Positions 36,267-44,130 of a DNA stretch of 64,000 nt are shown in pieces (position 1 is the first letter of the stretch; each line of letters starts with the position of its first letter). A program made the position numbers and the translations under genes. The stretch lies in assembly GCA_002375495.1 (NCBI GenBank), contig DFLU01000010.1, positions 609,779 to 673,778 on the forward strand, read 5' to 3'. The DNA comes from Flavobacteriaceae bacterium UBA3611 (GTDB taxonomy: Bacteria; Bacteroidota; Bacteroidia; Flavobacteriales; Flavobacteriaceae). Under the pieces are notes generated by a model. The model worked only from the letters and a program-made list of their open reading frames with translations. It made no database searches and was not told the origin of the DNA.

Positions 36267-36677
36267 ATGGAGATCACCTTCACACTTCAAGATTTACCGG
36301 AAATAGCTGGTAAGTTATTAGCTGCAGCCGACACGAAAACGCTGCTATTTTATGGAGACATGGGTGTTGGAAAAACAACACTTATTAATGTGATGGCGAG
36401 ACAGTTGGGGGTCCAGGAACCATTAAAGAGTCCTACCTTTTCAATAGTGAATGAGTATTTGCTTGAGAATGACACCTTATACCACTTCGACTGTTACCGG
36501 ATAGAAAATGATGAAGAAGCTTTAGATATAGGAATCGATGAGTATTTTGAATCTGGTCATTGGTGTTTTATAGAGTGGCCCAACAAAATTGAAAGATTGT
36601 TGCCTGAGGGCAACACTATGATAAAACTAACAAAAAACCAAAATGGAAGTAGAACCGTATATATAGGTAGCCAATGA
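36267..36677 (+). CDS. tsaE: tRNA threonylcarbamoyladenosine biosynthesis ATPase
   Basis: A 136-residue P-loop ATPase that works with TsaB and TsaD to make t6A at position 37 of ANN-decoding tRNAs. Walker A is FYGDMGVGKTTLI (residues 28-40). SPTFSIVNEY, YHFDCYRIEN and the C-terminal FIEWPNKIERLLPEG are family signatures. In many flavobacteria tsaE is followed directly by alanine dehydrogenase; here about 6.2 kb separates them. Confidence 0.96.
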   Translation: MEITFTLQDLPEIAGKLLAAADTKTLLFYGDMGVGKTTLINVMARQLGVQEPLKSPTFSIVNEYLLENDTLYHFDCYRIENDEEALDIGIDEYFESGHWCFIEWPNKIERLLPEGNTMIKLTKNQNGSRTVYIGSQ

Positions 36678-36828
36678 ACTAAAGACTGTAGTTAAATACA
36701 TAATAGGAACCCCGTACTTAAATGATTTTGCCCCAAATCGCACAACTTTTGAGCATGCTTTTTTTTGCCTAAAGCGTAACCTACTAAGATACGGCGATAT
36801 TAGGAGTAATACTTGTGTTTTTTCGTGA

Positions 36829-36836
36829 TAAGTTTG
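36829..36836 (+). promoter_or_regulatory. candidate -7 box (TAAGTTTG) for the small lipoprotein
   Basis: It fits TAnnTTTG and lies 29 bases before the ATG at 36866. A TTG 13 bases upstream is closer than the usual -33 spacing. Confidence 0.35.
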
Positions 36837-36865
36837 TACTATAAACCTCACAAAAAACTAGTATT

Positions 36866-37006
36866 ATGAAACTTAAAAATTACCTATTCGTAGCTGCAAT
36901 CTTTGGTGCAACCTTATTTGTATCTTGTACCCCAGAAAGCATCGAAGATGACAACACAGAACAGCAAGTTGACGCCACAAAAATCCAAGCCCCAAACCAA
37001 GGGTAA
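36866..37006 (+). CDS. 46-residue lipoprotein, hypothetical
   Basis: A short gene: MKLKNYLFVAAIFGATLFVS precedes the lipobox Cys at residue 21, leaving a mature peptide of about 25 residues (TPESIEDDNTEQQVDATKIQ and six more) ending in Gly. Tiny acidic lipoproteins of this design are common in flavobacteria and their role is unknown. The last 59 bases also encode the N-terminus of the following membrane protein in another frame. The lipobox, hydrophobic core and acidic tail make it a likely real gene despite its length. Confidence 0.6.
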   Translation: MKLKNYLFVAAIFGATLFVSCTPESIEDDNTEQQVDATKIQAPNQG

Positions 37007-37481
37007 TAGATCCTTATATCTTGGAGGGGTAATTGTATTGCTGATTGCAATAACACCTTTTATTTTTTATGCATATGAAAGTTTCCCAAACGACACAAAG
37101 GTTTGGGAAACTTCTTATTTTACATTTGAAACAGCATATTTTTCAATCAACTCGTATGTTTGGTTTTTAGTAAGCAAAATTGTTCCGCTATATCTTCTGC
37201 TTCTATGGTTTTTCACCTGTAAACATTGGTGGCATTGGATTATATTAGTGCCTATTGCCATGTATTCATTTCAGCTATGGGCAGTTATAAATCAAAATAC
37301 CAGTCCTGACGAAATTGAACTGATTTACATCTTACCATTAATGATGATTATAGTTCCTTTAGTTTATTTAATTCGAGCAAAGCTTTTTTCAAAAATTCGC
37401 GGAAACGATTTGGCTCAATTCGAGGAGGAATTAGGTAGAAAACAAACTATATGGGAGCAGATAACTGACCTATTTAGATAA
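36948..37481 (+). CDS. hypothetical membrane protein with three or four helices
   Basis: About 177 residues from the ATG at 36948. A TTG at 36903 would add 15 residues and is less likely. The first 22 residues are basic and overlap the small lipoprotein gene in a different frame, so the start may lie further in. Hydrophobic segments are YLGGVIVLLIAITPFIFYAY, YVWFLVSKIVPLYLLLLWFF, WWHWIILVPIAMYSFQLWAV and LIYILPLMMIIVPLVYLI, followed by a cytoplasmic amphipathic tail. The family is unknown to me. It is convergent with the AraC-type regulator, overlapping its end by 12 bases. Confidence 0.7.
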   Translation: MTTQNSKLTPQKSKPQTKGNRSLYLGGVIVLLIAITPFIFYAYESFPNDTKVWETSYFTFETAYFSINSYVWFLVSKIVPLYLLLLWFFTCKHWWHWIILVPIAMYSFQLWAVINQNTSPDEIELIYILPLMMIIVPLVYLIRAKLFSKIRGNDLAQFEEELGRKQTIWEQITDLFR

Positions 37482-39212
37482 TTTTTTTCCTCTTTCAATC
37501 TTCTTTATATAATACGACGGATAGATTCCATTGATTTTATAAAAAGCTTTTGAAAAAGACTCTGCATTCTTATATCCACATTCAGCTGCTATCGCCTTTA
37601 TGGTATATTTTCTCATGATTTCGTCATTTAATATACAATTCATAGCATACGCAATTCTAAGTTCATGCAAGTATTGAGAAAAGTTTTTCTCTATTTTCAA
37701 ATTAATTACTCTTGATAGATAATTTGAATTTGTTTTGCAATACTTGGCAAGACTGTTTAGCGTAATATTCTGTTTCAAAAAACCGTGATTTGATTCGAAG
37801 TCTTGCAGTTTATCCATTATTTCTCCAATTACTGAGGCCGACAATTCATTTTGATATTGATGTCTATCTCTGTTTAGAACAGGATTCTTCGTTTGTATGA
37901 CTAATAATTCCTCAAAACGTTTTTTGTATACTAAACGCTTACGGAAATAATAAAATAGTACACAAAGAGAAACCACTAAGGCCGCGAGAGCCATATACAA
38001 TTTAGGATCTGGGATAGTCGCTTCTTTCTGAAGTTTTGATATCAATTCCTCTTTTTCTGCTAATAGTTTAGGTCTTTCAAATTGTTCAATAAAATTTGAT
38101 TCAAAAAAGGAATATCTACTTTTTAATACGCTGTCCACTACTAAAAGTTTATTTAAATACTTTATTTGTTCTGATAGATTACCACTTTTCTTGCTTTCGG
38201 ATAAAAGCGTATTGTAAATTAGCCTTTCGTATGGAAAAAAATCCTTCATACCTTTTTCTTCAAAGATTGAATCTACTCTTTCAAGATTCCGAATACCTGC
38301 TTTTTTTTGATTTAGTTGATATTGAGATAAGCCTAGATAAATCAAAATATCTCTAAGCTTCAATCTTTTAGAAATTGAATCATTTTTTAAATAAGAATTC
38401 CCAAGTTCTATGCCTTGACTATACTTTTTCTCATTATAAAGAATTTCCAATCTGGTAGCTTGATTCCATGCAATGAAACTTTCACCTAGAATGGGTCCAA
38501 AATCATCTACTGTTTTACGAAATAATTTATTGTAGTGTTTTGCGGAATCTAAAGAGTCTAAATTTATGTAGGCATGAGCAAAATTTCGATATGAGGCGGC
38601 TAGATCAATTAAGATTAAACTATCAATGTTAAATTTTTTAGTCTTTCTAGATTCTCTGCTAACTCTATGACGATAATAATCAGACAAAATTAAATTGTGA
38701 GTTTCTTTTTGTAAATGCAGTGCATCCAGAGCGTCGCCCCAAACAGCCTTATAAAATACTAATGTATTTGCTGCATAAGTTTGTAAAACAACGTTTTCAT
38801 TTAAAATTGCTTTATTATATCCTTTTACGGTATTTATATAATAATCGTTAAAATTTCCTAGTTCTTGGTGCCAGTAAGCTTTTAAAAAATATCCCATTGC
38901 CGGATAAGTCCTATGTTCAAAATTTTTCGTCAAATAAATAACACTATCCGCAAACGCAATGTTTTTTTCGGGGTGAAACGTACGCGCCAGGCGATCGTAG
39001 CCACGCGCCATTTTAATGGTGTCTTTTTGCTTTCTAGCCCGATCGAGATACGTCCGGGCAATTTTCTCTAAGGCAATAGAATCTCCATAATGCTTGTCGT
39101 ACAAGGCTAATAATGGTTCATCTCCCAATGTATTTAAATACGATTGGTCTAGATCCTGCGCTACACAGGGTCCGCTAAAAAACAAGATTAAAATAATAAT
39201 GTAGTACTTCAT
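37470..39212 (-). CDS. TPR-containing membrane regulator with AraC-type DNA-binding domain
   Basis: About 580 residues from the ATG at 39212 (signal-like MKYYIIILILFFSGPCVAQ). Residues 20-420 are helical repeats of TPR type (KYSQGIELGNSYLKNDSISK, LIYLGLSQYQLNQKKAGIRN) facing the periplasm. A TM helix (LYMALAALVVSLCVLFYYF) leads to a cytoplasmic C-terminus with an AraC-type HTH pair (KTNSNYLSRVINLKIEKNFS, AAECGYKNAESFSKAFYKIN). This one-protein sensor-regulator design is common in Bacteroidota. It probably senses an envelope signal and controls nearby genes; the structured gap upstream and the secreted-protein genes at 39748-42848 are candidate targets. Confidence 0.88.
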   Translation of the reverse strand: MKYYIIILILFFSGPCVAQDLDQSYLNTLGDEPLLALYDKHYGDSIALEKIARTYLDRARKQKDTIKMARGYDRLARTFHPEKNIAFADSVIYLTKNFEHRTYPAMGYFLKAYWHQELGNFNDYYINTVKGYNKAILNENVVLQTYAANTLVFYKAVWGDALDALHLQKETHNLILSDYYRHRVSRESRKTKKFNIDSLILIDLAASYRNFAHAYINLDSLDSAKHYNKLFRKTVDDFGPILGESFIAWNQATRLEILYNEKKYSQGIELGNSYLKNDSISKRLKLRDILIYLGLSQYQLNQKKAGIRNLERVDSIFEEKGMKDFFPYERLIYNTLLSESKKSGNLSEQIKYLNKLLVVDSVLKSRYSFFESNFIEQFERPKLLAEKEELISKLQKEATIPDPKLYMALAALVVSLCVLFYYFRKRLVYKKRFEELLVIQTKNPVLNRDRHQYQNELSASVIGEIMDKLQDFESNHGFLKQNITLNSLAKYCKTNSNYLSRVINLKIEKNFSQYLHELRIAYAMNCILNDEIMRKYTIKAIAAECGYKNAESFSKAFYKINGIYPSYYIKKIERGKKLSK

Positions 39213-39747
39213 GTCATTGATGGTTGACGAGAAGAGATTTCCCCTACATAAATGTAGCAAAATTATAACGGGAAAATGACTAGTGTATGAAGCGGGCGCT
39301 GCTAAAAACAGTAAAATACTGTATATCAACAATATAAGTATTCTTTACCTGGTCTAAATTCAAGAATTAAGGGTAGGAAATTCGTGAAATCGCAGTTGTC
39401 TTCCTTGCTTTAAACGCTAATTATCAACAATTTAGTACTGTAAAAAACAAAACCGCCCAGTCTATTTTTTACTAACTGGGGAGTTGACCATAATAGATTG
39501 GGTCGGTTTTAATTTGTAACGTTCTTAAACCCTATTGCCTGACACAGAGAAACCAACGAAAAAAAGAGAAAGCCCCTACCAGGTAGGAGCTCTCACAGTG
39601 TGTGTGAAACAAACTAAGTTTATTTCTATAGTAAAGATACTCATTTTTTTTAGAATGTTCGGTTTGTTTCGGTGCTCCCGCCTTAGCACCTAAATCAGGC
39701 CGCGACAACCGAAAAGCGCAAGAGTAGGTGTTTTTAAATACTGTATT
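39213..39747. other. 535-bp gene-free divergent region rich in hairpins
   Basis: No convincing ORF or tRNA. Hairpins I can trace: an imperfect 18-bp stem at 39450-39511 with a smaller hairpin inside; a terminator-like stem at 39566-39594; GGTGCT/AGCACC at 39671-39690; ACAGTA/TACTGT at 39308-39322. The heptamer TACTGTA occurs at 39317, 39437 and 39739. It separates the regulator gene start from a secreted-protein gene, so it must carry the promoters of both, yet it also holds terminator-like stems where no gene ends. One or more small RNAs, a long structured leader or a decayed insertion are possible. Confidence 0.6.
39450..39511. other. long imperfect hairpin, terminator-like in both directions
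   Basis: The left arm AAAACCGCCCAGTCTATT faces AATAGATTGGGTCGGTTTT with two imperfections. The loop contains a smaller AACT/AGTT hairpin. T-rich tails exist on both strands. No gene ends within 200 bases on either side, so it is not an ordinary gene terminator. Confidence 0.6.
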
Positions 39748-40317
39748 ATGAAAAAAATAAAACAAATACTACTAATCCTTTTATTTATGGGCTCACTTAC
39801 AGGTGTTGCTCAGAAAAATTACACGAAGGAATCTGTTAAAGTTGCCCTTAAACAAAGCTATGTTGATTTTGTGAATATTGTGCGTCCTGCCTTTACAAGA
39901 GGTGATAGCTACAAAGAATTTAAGGATAAAGTATTCTATGGAGTGGTAAAACCACCAAACCATACATTACCTCCCATACCGGTAGAAGGTGAAGCTCTAT
40001 TGCAAAAAGCGTATCAATCTTTAAATGCGAACTATTCTACCCAACAGCTACTAGAAAAAGCAGATTACAAGACATATGGAAGAGCGCTGATATATGTCGA
40101 TAATTACACCAAGAATAATTCTAAAAGTGTTATGGATGCTGAGATTGCGCTATTTGGCGGAAATTCTGATTTACTGTATAACAACTCTTTGGTTCGTGGT
40201 ACCGATAAATGTAAATGGTGGCAGCTGTGGTGCCATTTAAATCAGGTGTTTGGAAGTAGCGGTGGAGCTCAGATACTGCAAGCGATTATTGATATAATTC
40301 TAATAATTATACTGTGA
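39748..40317 (+). CDS. secreted hypothetical protein with hydrophobic C-terminus
   Basis: A 189-residue protein with signal peptide MKKIKQILLILLFMGSLTGV and cleavage after AQ. The mature region is helical and basic, followed by a Cys-Trp motif (DKCKWWQLWCHLNQVFG), a GSSGGA turn and a very hydrophobic final stretch (ILQAIIDIILIIIL). The end could insert in a membrane after export. Two Cys residues six apart may form a disulfide. A long-stem terminator follows at 40347. I do not recognise the family. It is the first gene of the accessory cluster. Confidence 0.7.
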   Translation: MKKIKQILLILLFMGSLTGVAQKNYTKESVKVALKQSYVDFVNIVRPAFTRGDSYKEFKDKVFYGVVKPPNHTLPPIPVEGEALLQKAYQSLNANYSTQQLLEKADYKTYGRALIYVDNYTKNNSKSVMDAEIALFGGNSDLLYNNSLVRGTDKCKWWQLWCHLNQVFGSSGGAQILQAIIDIILIIIL

Positions 40318-40346
40318 CCAAATATTAATTAGAATTTAATCTATTC

Positions 40347-40420
40347 AACATGAACGTAATAGGGTCGAAATCTGAAAAAATTAACTAAATTACTTATCCT
40401 AAAACGTTCATGTTTATTTT
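40347..40420 (+). terminator. long-range hairpin after the 39748 gene
   Basis: A perfect 11-bp inverted repeat (AACATGAACGT/ACGTTCATGTT) extended by AGG/CCT encloses about 40 bases, followed by TTATTTT. It starts 29 bases after the stop codon. The large loop is unusual for a simple terminator. Confidence 0.6.
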
Positions 40421-40451
40421 CTAATAAAAGTAATGTCATAAAAAAAAGCAT

Positions 40452-41180
40452 ATGAAGCATCTAATTTTCTTTTCGATCTTTTTTCTATTATTCAGTTGTC
40501 AGAGCATGCTTTTCAATGCAGGTTTTGAAGCCTTGGGTATATATGACGATGAAGCAAAATTGCATTTTTCGGAATCAGATTCCAAAAAAATAATATTGTT
40601 ACCCACACATCATATAGGAACACAATTATACTACGATGATCTAAAATATAAAATCGATTCACTGGCAGCACTAAATTTCTATTTCTATACTGAAAGGGTC
40701 AAGGCCGAAGGAGCCAAAGATTCACTGCTTAGAAAATTCAGAAAGTTTAGTGGAAATCCAGTGCCAAGTTCTGGATACAAAAACATCATGGATTCAGTAT
40801 GGGGAAAAAAATATAAAATAAAGTTTAAAAAGGAACTCATAGACCAACCTGACTACTCAGATCTTGGAGTTCCAGCTAATCAATCTGATAATGTAGATAG
40901 TACTTTAGAGGAATTGATAACATATTATGAAAATAATTATGGTGAAATTATTTTAGCTCCATGCGATTTTGAGACAAAGTTTACCGAAGAGACTACCTGT
41001 CCGAAATATAAGGTCTCAAAATCTATTAGAAATGATGTTCTCCAAGATTTCAGAAATAATATTGTCCTAAATCGAATTGATATTGAAACCCGTGACAAGA
41101 TTGCTATTATTTATGGAGCTGGTCATACTCCTGGCCTACTTGAAGGCCTGAAAGCCAGAGGCTTTAAAATTGAAGAATAA
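40452..41180 (+). CDS. lipoprotein, possible TraB/GumN-like domain
   Basis: A 242-residue lipoprotein (MKHLIFFSIFFLLFSC, lipobox Cys at 16). The N-terminal part has ILLPTHHIGTQLYYDDLKYK and the C-terminal part AIIYGAGHTPGLLEGLKARG. These two His/Gly motifs at opposite ends resemble those of the TraB/GumN/TIKI superfamily, in which conserved Gly-His residues bind metal in a possible peptidase site. The middle region is variable and charged. The assignment rests on these motifs only. If correct, it would be a surface or periplasmic metalloprotease-like protein. Confidence 0.68.
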   Translation: MKHLIFFSIFFLLFSCQSMLFNAGFEALGIYDDEAKLHFSESDSKKIILLPTHHIGTQLYYDDLKYKIDSLAALNFYFYTERVKAEGAKDSLLRKFRKFSGNPVPSSGYKNIMDSVWGKKYKIKFKKELIDQPDYSDLGVPANQSDNVDSTLEELITYYENNYGEIILAPCDFETKFTEETTCPKYKVSKSIRNDVLQDFRNNIVLNRIDIETRDKIAIIYGAGHTPGLLEGLKARGFKIEE

Positions 41181-41248
41181 CGTAGTCGATTTTACAATCC
41201 TACGCTGTTTTAAAGACATAGTCGACTTCCCATCTAAATCAATTGATT

Positions 41249-41683
41249 ATGAAACCATTCTTCGTCACCATACTTTTGTGTATTGGCACAATCTGCATTG
41301 CACAACAATCGAATAGCACTAGCGTCAATGCGTCTTTCAACGGTTTCCATTGTGATGGGAAACACGGATTGTGCTCGATAGACAATGAAAACAATCGTAC
41401 CGTGGCCAATTCTTCCCTCATTTTAATCAATGAGAATACATTGTCTTTTACAGTACATCGCAGCAAGCTTTCAGAAAAAGATTTTCAGAATATTTTTAAT
41501 ACTACTTCTTCTTTATGGGAGAAATCAAAAGAATACGAATTTGAAATTCCAGAAAGAATCCCCCTCAACCAATCTATCATAAATCGTCTTCAATCTAAAA
41601 ACTCCAGTTTGTTCATTTCACCAGGAACCTACCCTATTAAAGTGACGAACGACCTCTTTATCATTACATTCAATTTAGAATAA
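41249..41683 (+). CDS. small secreted hypothetical protein
   Basis: A 144-residue exported protein from the ATG at 41249 (MKPFFVTILLCIGTICIAQ signal). The mature N-terminus has FHCDGKHGLCSIDNENN, a Cys pair in a Gly/His/Asp-rich loop that could bind metal or be disulfide-linked. The rest is an alpha/beta stretch ending TYPIKVTNDLFIITFNLE. One base separates its stop from the next gene's ATG, so the two are co-transcribed and probably act together. I do not recognise the family. Confidence 0.68.
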   Translation: MKPFFVTILLCIGTICIAQQSNSTSVNASFNGFHCDGKHGLCSIDNENNRTVANSSLILINENTLSFTVHRSKLSEKDFQNIFNTTSSLWEKSKEYEFEIPERIPLNQSIINRLQSKNSSLFISPGTYPIKVTNDLFIITFNLE

Positions 41684-41684
41684 C

Positions 41685-42848
41685 ATGAAGCGTATTTTCC
41701 ACTTAAAAACGATAATTACACTCCTACTATGTTCTACTACAATGCTGGGAAATGAAAATGCTAATGAAGTTATTGCCCGTCTGCTGAATGAAATGAATAT
41801 AGAAATATCGAATCGTTCAACTAAATTCTATAAAGAAATAGCTCCTAAAGAACTCTTGCGTTCCCAAATCAACTTGTCTCTTCAAAAAACTACCCGTACA
41901 AAAAAAATAGTTCAGCTACTTTTAAAAAAGGATGACATCAACAATCAAGTTGCTAAAATAGAAAGTCGGTACGAATCTGATATTGCTAAAATACGATACT
42001 TGAAAGGCCTTCAAATCATCAAAATATTATATGACAAGACATTAGCGCTCGACCATCATTTCGCCTCGGTAAGCACATTAAACGACATAAATAAAATGGC
42101 GAACCCCAATCAATACGAAGATTTTCGTGAAGTGCAAATGTTGCTAAGCGAGAAAAAAGATAAAAAAATGGGTTTCAACTTATCATCATTGCTAGGCGAT
42201 AACATTTATACTGCTGTTGTCCATTCATTTGTTTCTCTATTCACAAATAATGAAACCTCTAAAACAGAAAAAGAGATGCGCTTGCAAAACGTAGAATGTA
42301 TATTAGACTTCACGCTACGGATGCATAACGACCTTAATACAATTTATTTTGAAACTGCATTTCTACAAAAAAACAATGAAGCCATTATGGCCGAATTAGA
42401 GCAATTATTTAAAGATTATACACGCCCCATCAAATATAAAACGAACCTTAAAACATGCAGAGAGAACGACGAATGGAGCGACATCCGTTCTGATTTGAGT
42501 CAATATTTGGGTACGATGAATGATGCAATCGAAGCTGGAAATCAACCCTCCCAGGTCAGAAACATGCAAATTAACCTTCAGTTTCCTATAGACCGTTTAT
42601 TGCAGTTCATAACACAATACAATGCTTTTATAGACCAAGGCACCAAATTCTATGAGAAATTCGGAATCATGTTGAGTAGCTACGAAAATGAAGTTCAGTG
42701 CGCTTCTAAAATACCTCGTGAATACACAAAGATGAAGGAAAATATAAATCTGTCAATTGAAAAATTCAACACTGCGTACCGCCCCATCGAAATTAATGGC
42801 AGCAAGCTAAAGGAACTTCTTTATGGCATTAATGAATACGAACACTAA
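41685..42848 (+). CDS. secreted helical hypothetical protein
   Basis: A 387-residue exported protein (signal HLKTIITLLLCSTTMLGN). The mature chain is almost entirely helical and charged (ASVSTLNDINKMANPNQYED, KTEKEMRLQNVECILDFTLR), with two Cys near residue 207 and in LKTCRENDEW, and another late in VQCASKIPREY. No sorting tail or lipobox is present, so it is probably periplasmic or released. It is the distal gene of a two-gene unit with the small Cys-loop protein. No family recognised. Confidence 0.7.
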   Translation: MKRIFHLKTIITLLLCSTTMLGNENANEVIARLLNEMNIEISNRSTKFYKEIAPKELLRSQINLSLQKTTRTKKIVQLLLKKDDINNQVAKIESRYESDIAKIRYLKGLQIIKILYDKTLALDHHFASVSTLNDINKMANPNQYEDFREVQMLLSEKKDKKMGFNLSSLLGDNIYTAVVHSFVSLFTNNETSKTEKEMRLQNVECILDFTLRMHNDLNTIYFETAFLQKNNEAIMAELEQLFKDYTRPIKYKTNLKTCRENDEWSDIRSDLSQYLGTMNDAIEAGNQPSQVRNMQINLQFPIDRLLQFITQYNAFIDQGTKFYEKFGIMLSSYENEVQCASKIPREYTKMKENINLSIEKFNTAYRPIEINGSKLKELLYGINEYEH

Positions 42849-42915
42849 TTTTCCATAATTGGCCTTCCGTATTCAAAATTAAATTCTGTAACTTCGGTGT
42901 ACCAACCATTTTATC

Positions 42916-44115
42916 ATGAAACAACCCTCCTCCCCTTTTACCAAAGCTCAATTGCTTCCGCAGGAAGAGAAGCTAGAAGTTACTAAACAAAAGGGAGAGC
43001 TTTTTATTGGGCTTCCAAAAGAAACCTATTTTCAAGAAAAACGTATTTGCCTAACACCAGATGCTGTTGGCGCGCTCATCGCCCATGGGCACAGAGTTTT
43101 AGTTGAAAGCGATGCCGGTGTGGAAGCTGGTTTTAGCGATAGTGATTACAGTGAAGCAGGAGCTAAAATTTCAAGAGATACGAAAGAAATATTCGGTTGT
43201 CCGATTATTTTAAAAGTGGAACCTCCAACGCTGGAGGAACTTGAACTCATGAAATCCAAAACGGTCCTCATTTCTGCATTGCAGTTAAAGACACGGCAAA
43301 AATCCTACTTTGATACCCTTTCAAAAAAGAAAATTACAGCAATCGGTTTCGAATTTATAAAAGATGAAGACCATAGCTATCCTGCTGTAAAAGCATTAAG
43401 TGAAATTGCAGGTACCGCATCTGTACTTATTGCCGCAGAGCTCATGGTGAATGCTAAAAAAAGTAATGGTTTGCTCTTTGGAAACATTAGTGGTGTTCCG
43501 CCAATTGAAGTAGTAGTTATTGGCGCTGGAACTGTAGGAGAGTTTGCAATTCGTTCGGCATTAGGTCTTGGCGCCAGCGTTAAAGTTTTTGATAGTTCCC
43601 TTACCAAACTTCGAAACCTGCAGGCCAATGTGGGCAGACCTCTGTATACTTCAACAATTCAACCAAAAAATTTAATGAAAGCCCTGAGACGCTGTGATGT
43701 AGCCATTGGTGCGGTTCGTGGTAAAAACCGATCTCCTATTATAGTTACTAAAACAATGGTAGAAAACATGAAAAAAGGAGCCGTGATCATCGATGTGAGT
43801 GTAGATATGGGCGGTTGTTTTGAGACCACAGAGGTTACTTCACATGACAGTCCAACACACATCTCAAATGGTGTGATACACTACGGTGTCCCAAACATTC
43901 CTGCTAGATACCCAAAAACAGCATCAATTTCCATTAGTAATATCTTTACGCCTTATTTGCTGGATATTGCTGACAATGGCGGACTCGAAAATGCGATCCG
44001 ATTTGACAGTGGTCTGCGGAATGGTTTGTATTTTTACCGCGGCATACTCACCAATAAAGCGGTAGCAGATTGGTTCGATATGTCATATAGTGATATCAAC
44101 TTATTGATTTATTAA
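42916..44115 (+). CDS. ald: alanine dehydrogenase
   Basis: A 399-residue NAD-dependent enzyme interconverting L-alanine and pyruvate plus ammonia. The N-terminal AlaDH/PNT domain (IGLPKETYFQEKRICLTPDA, with the substrate Arg and Lys nearby) and the NAD domain (VVVIGAGTVGEFAIRSALGL) are complete. RYPKTASISISNIFTPYLL is a family C-terminal segment. An N-terminal extension of about 25 residues (KQPSSPFTKAQLLPQEEKLE) is typical of Bacteroidota forms. A pyridine nucleotide transhydrogenase role is unlikely, since no membrane subunit is nearby. Confidence 0.92.
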   Translation: MKQPSSPFTKAQLLPQEEKLEVTKQKGELFIGLPKETYFQEKRICLTPDAVGALIAHGHRVLVESDAGVEAGFSDSDYSEAGAKISRDTKEIFGCPIILKVEPPTLEELELMKSKTVLISALQLKTRQKSYFDTLSKKKITAIGFEFIKDEDHSYPAVKALSEIAGTASVLIAAELMVNAKKSNGLLFGNISGVPPIEVVVIGAGTVGEFAIRSALGLGASVKVFDSSLTKLRNLQANVGRPLYTSTIQPKNLMKALRRCDVAIGAVRGKNRSPIIVTKTMVENMKKGAVIIDVSVDMGGCFETTEVTSHDSPTHISNGVIHYGVPNIPARYPKTASISISNIFTPYLLDIADNGGLENAIRFDSGLRNGLYFYRGILTNKAVADWFDMSYSDINLLIY

Positions 44116-44130
44116 ATTTTTCTTTCCTAA

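Noticed and set aside
39307..39745. Strict AraC operator assignment for the TACTGTA heptamers
   Set aside because: Spacing (120 and 302 bases) is irregular and the motif is AT-rich, so chance is possible; kept only as a hint.
39532..39765. A 77-codon minus-strand frame in the divergent region
   Set aside because: No family resemblance and it crosses two hairpins and the start of the next gene.
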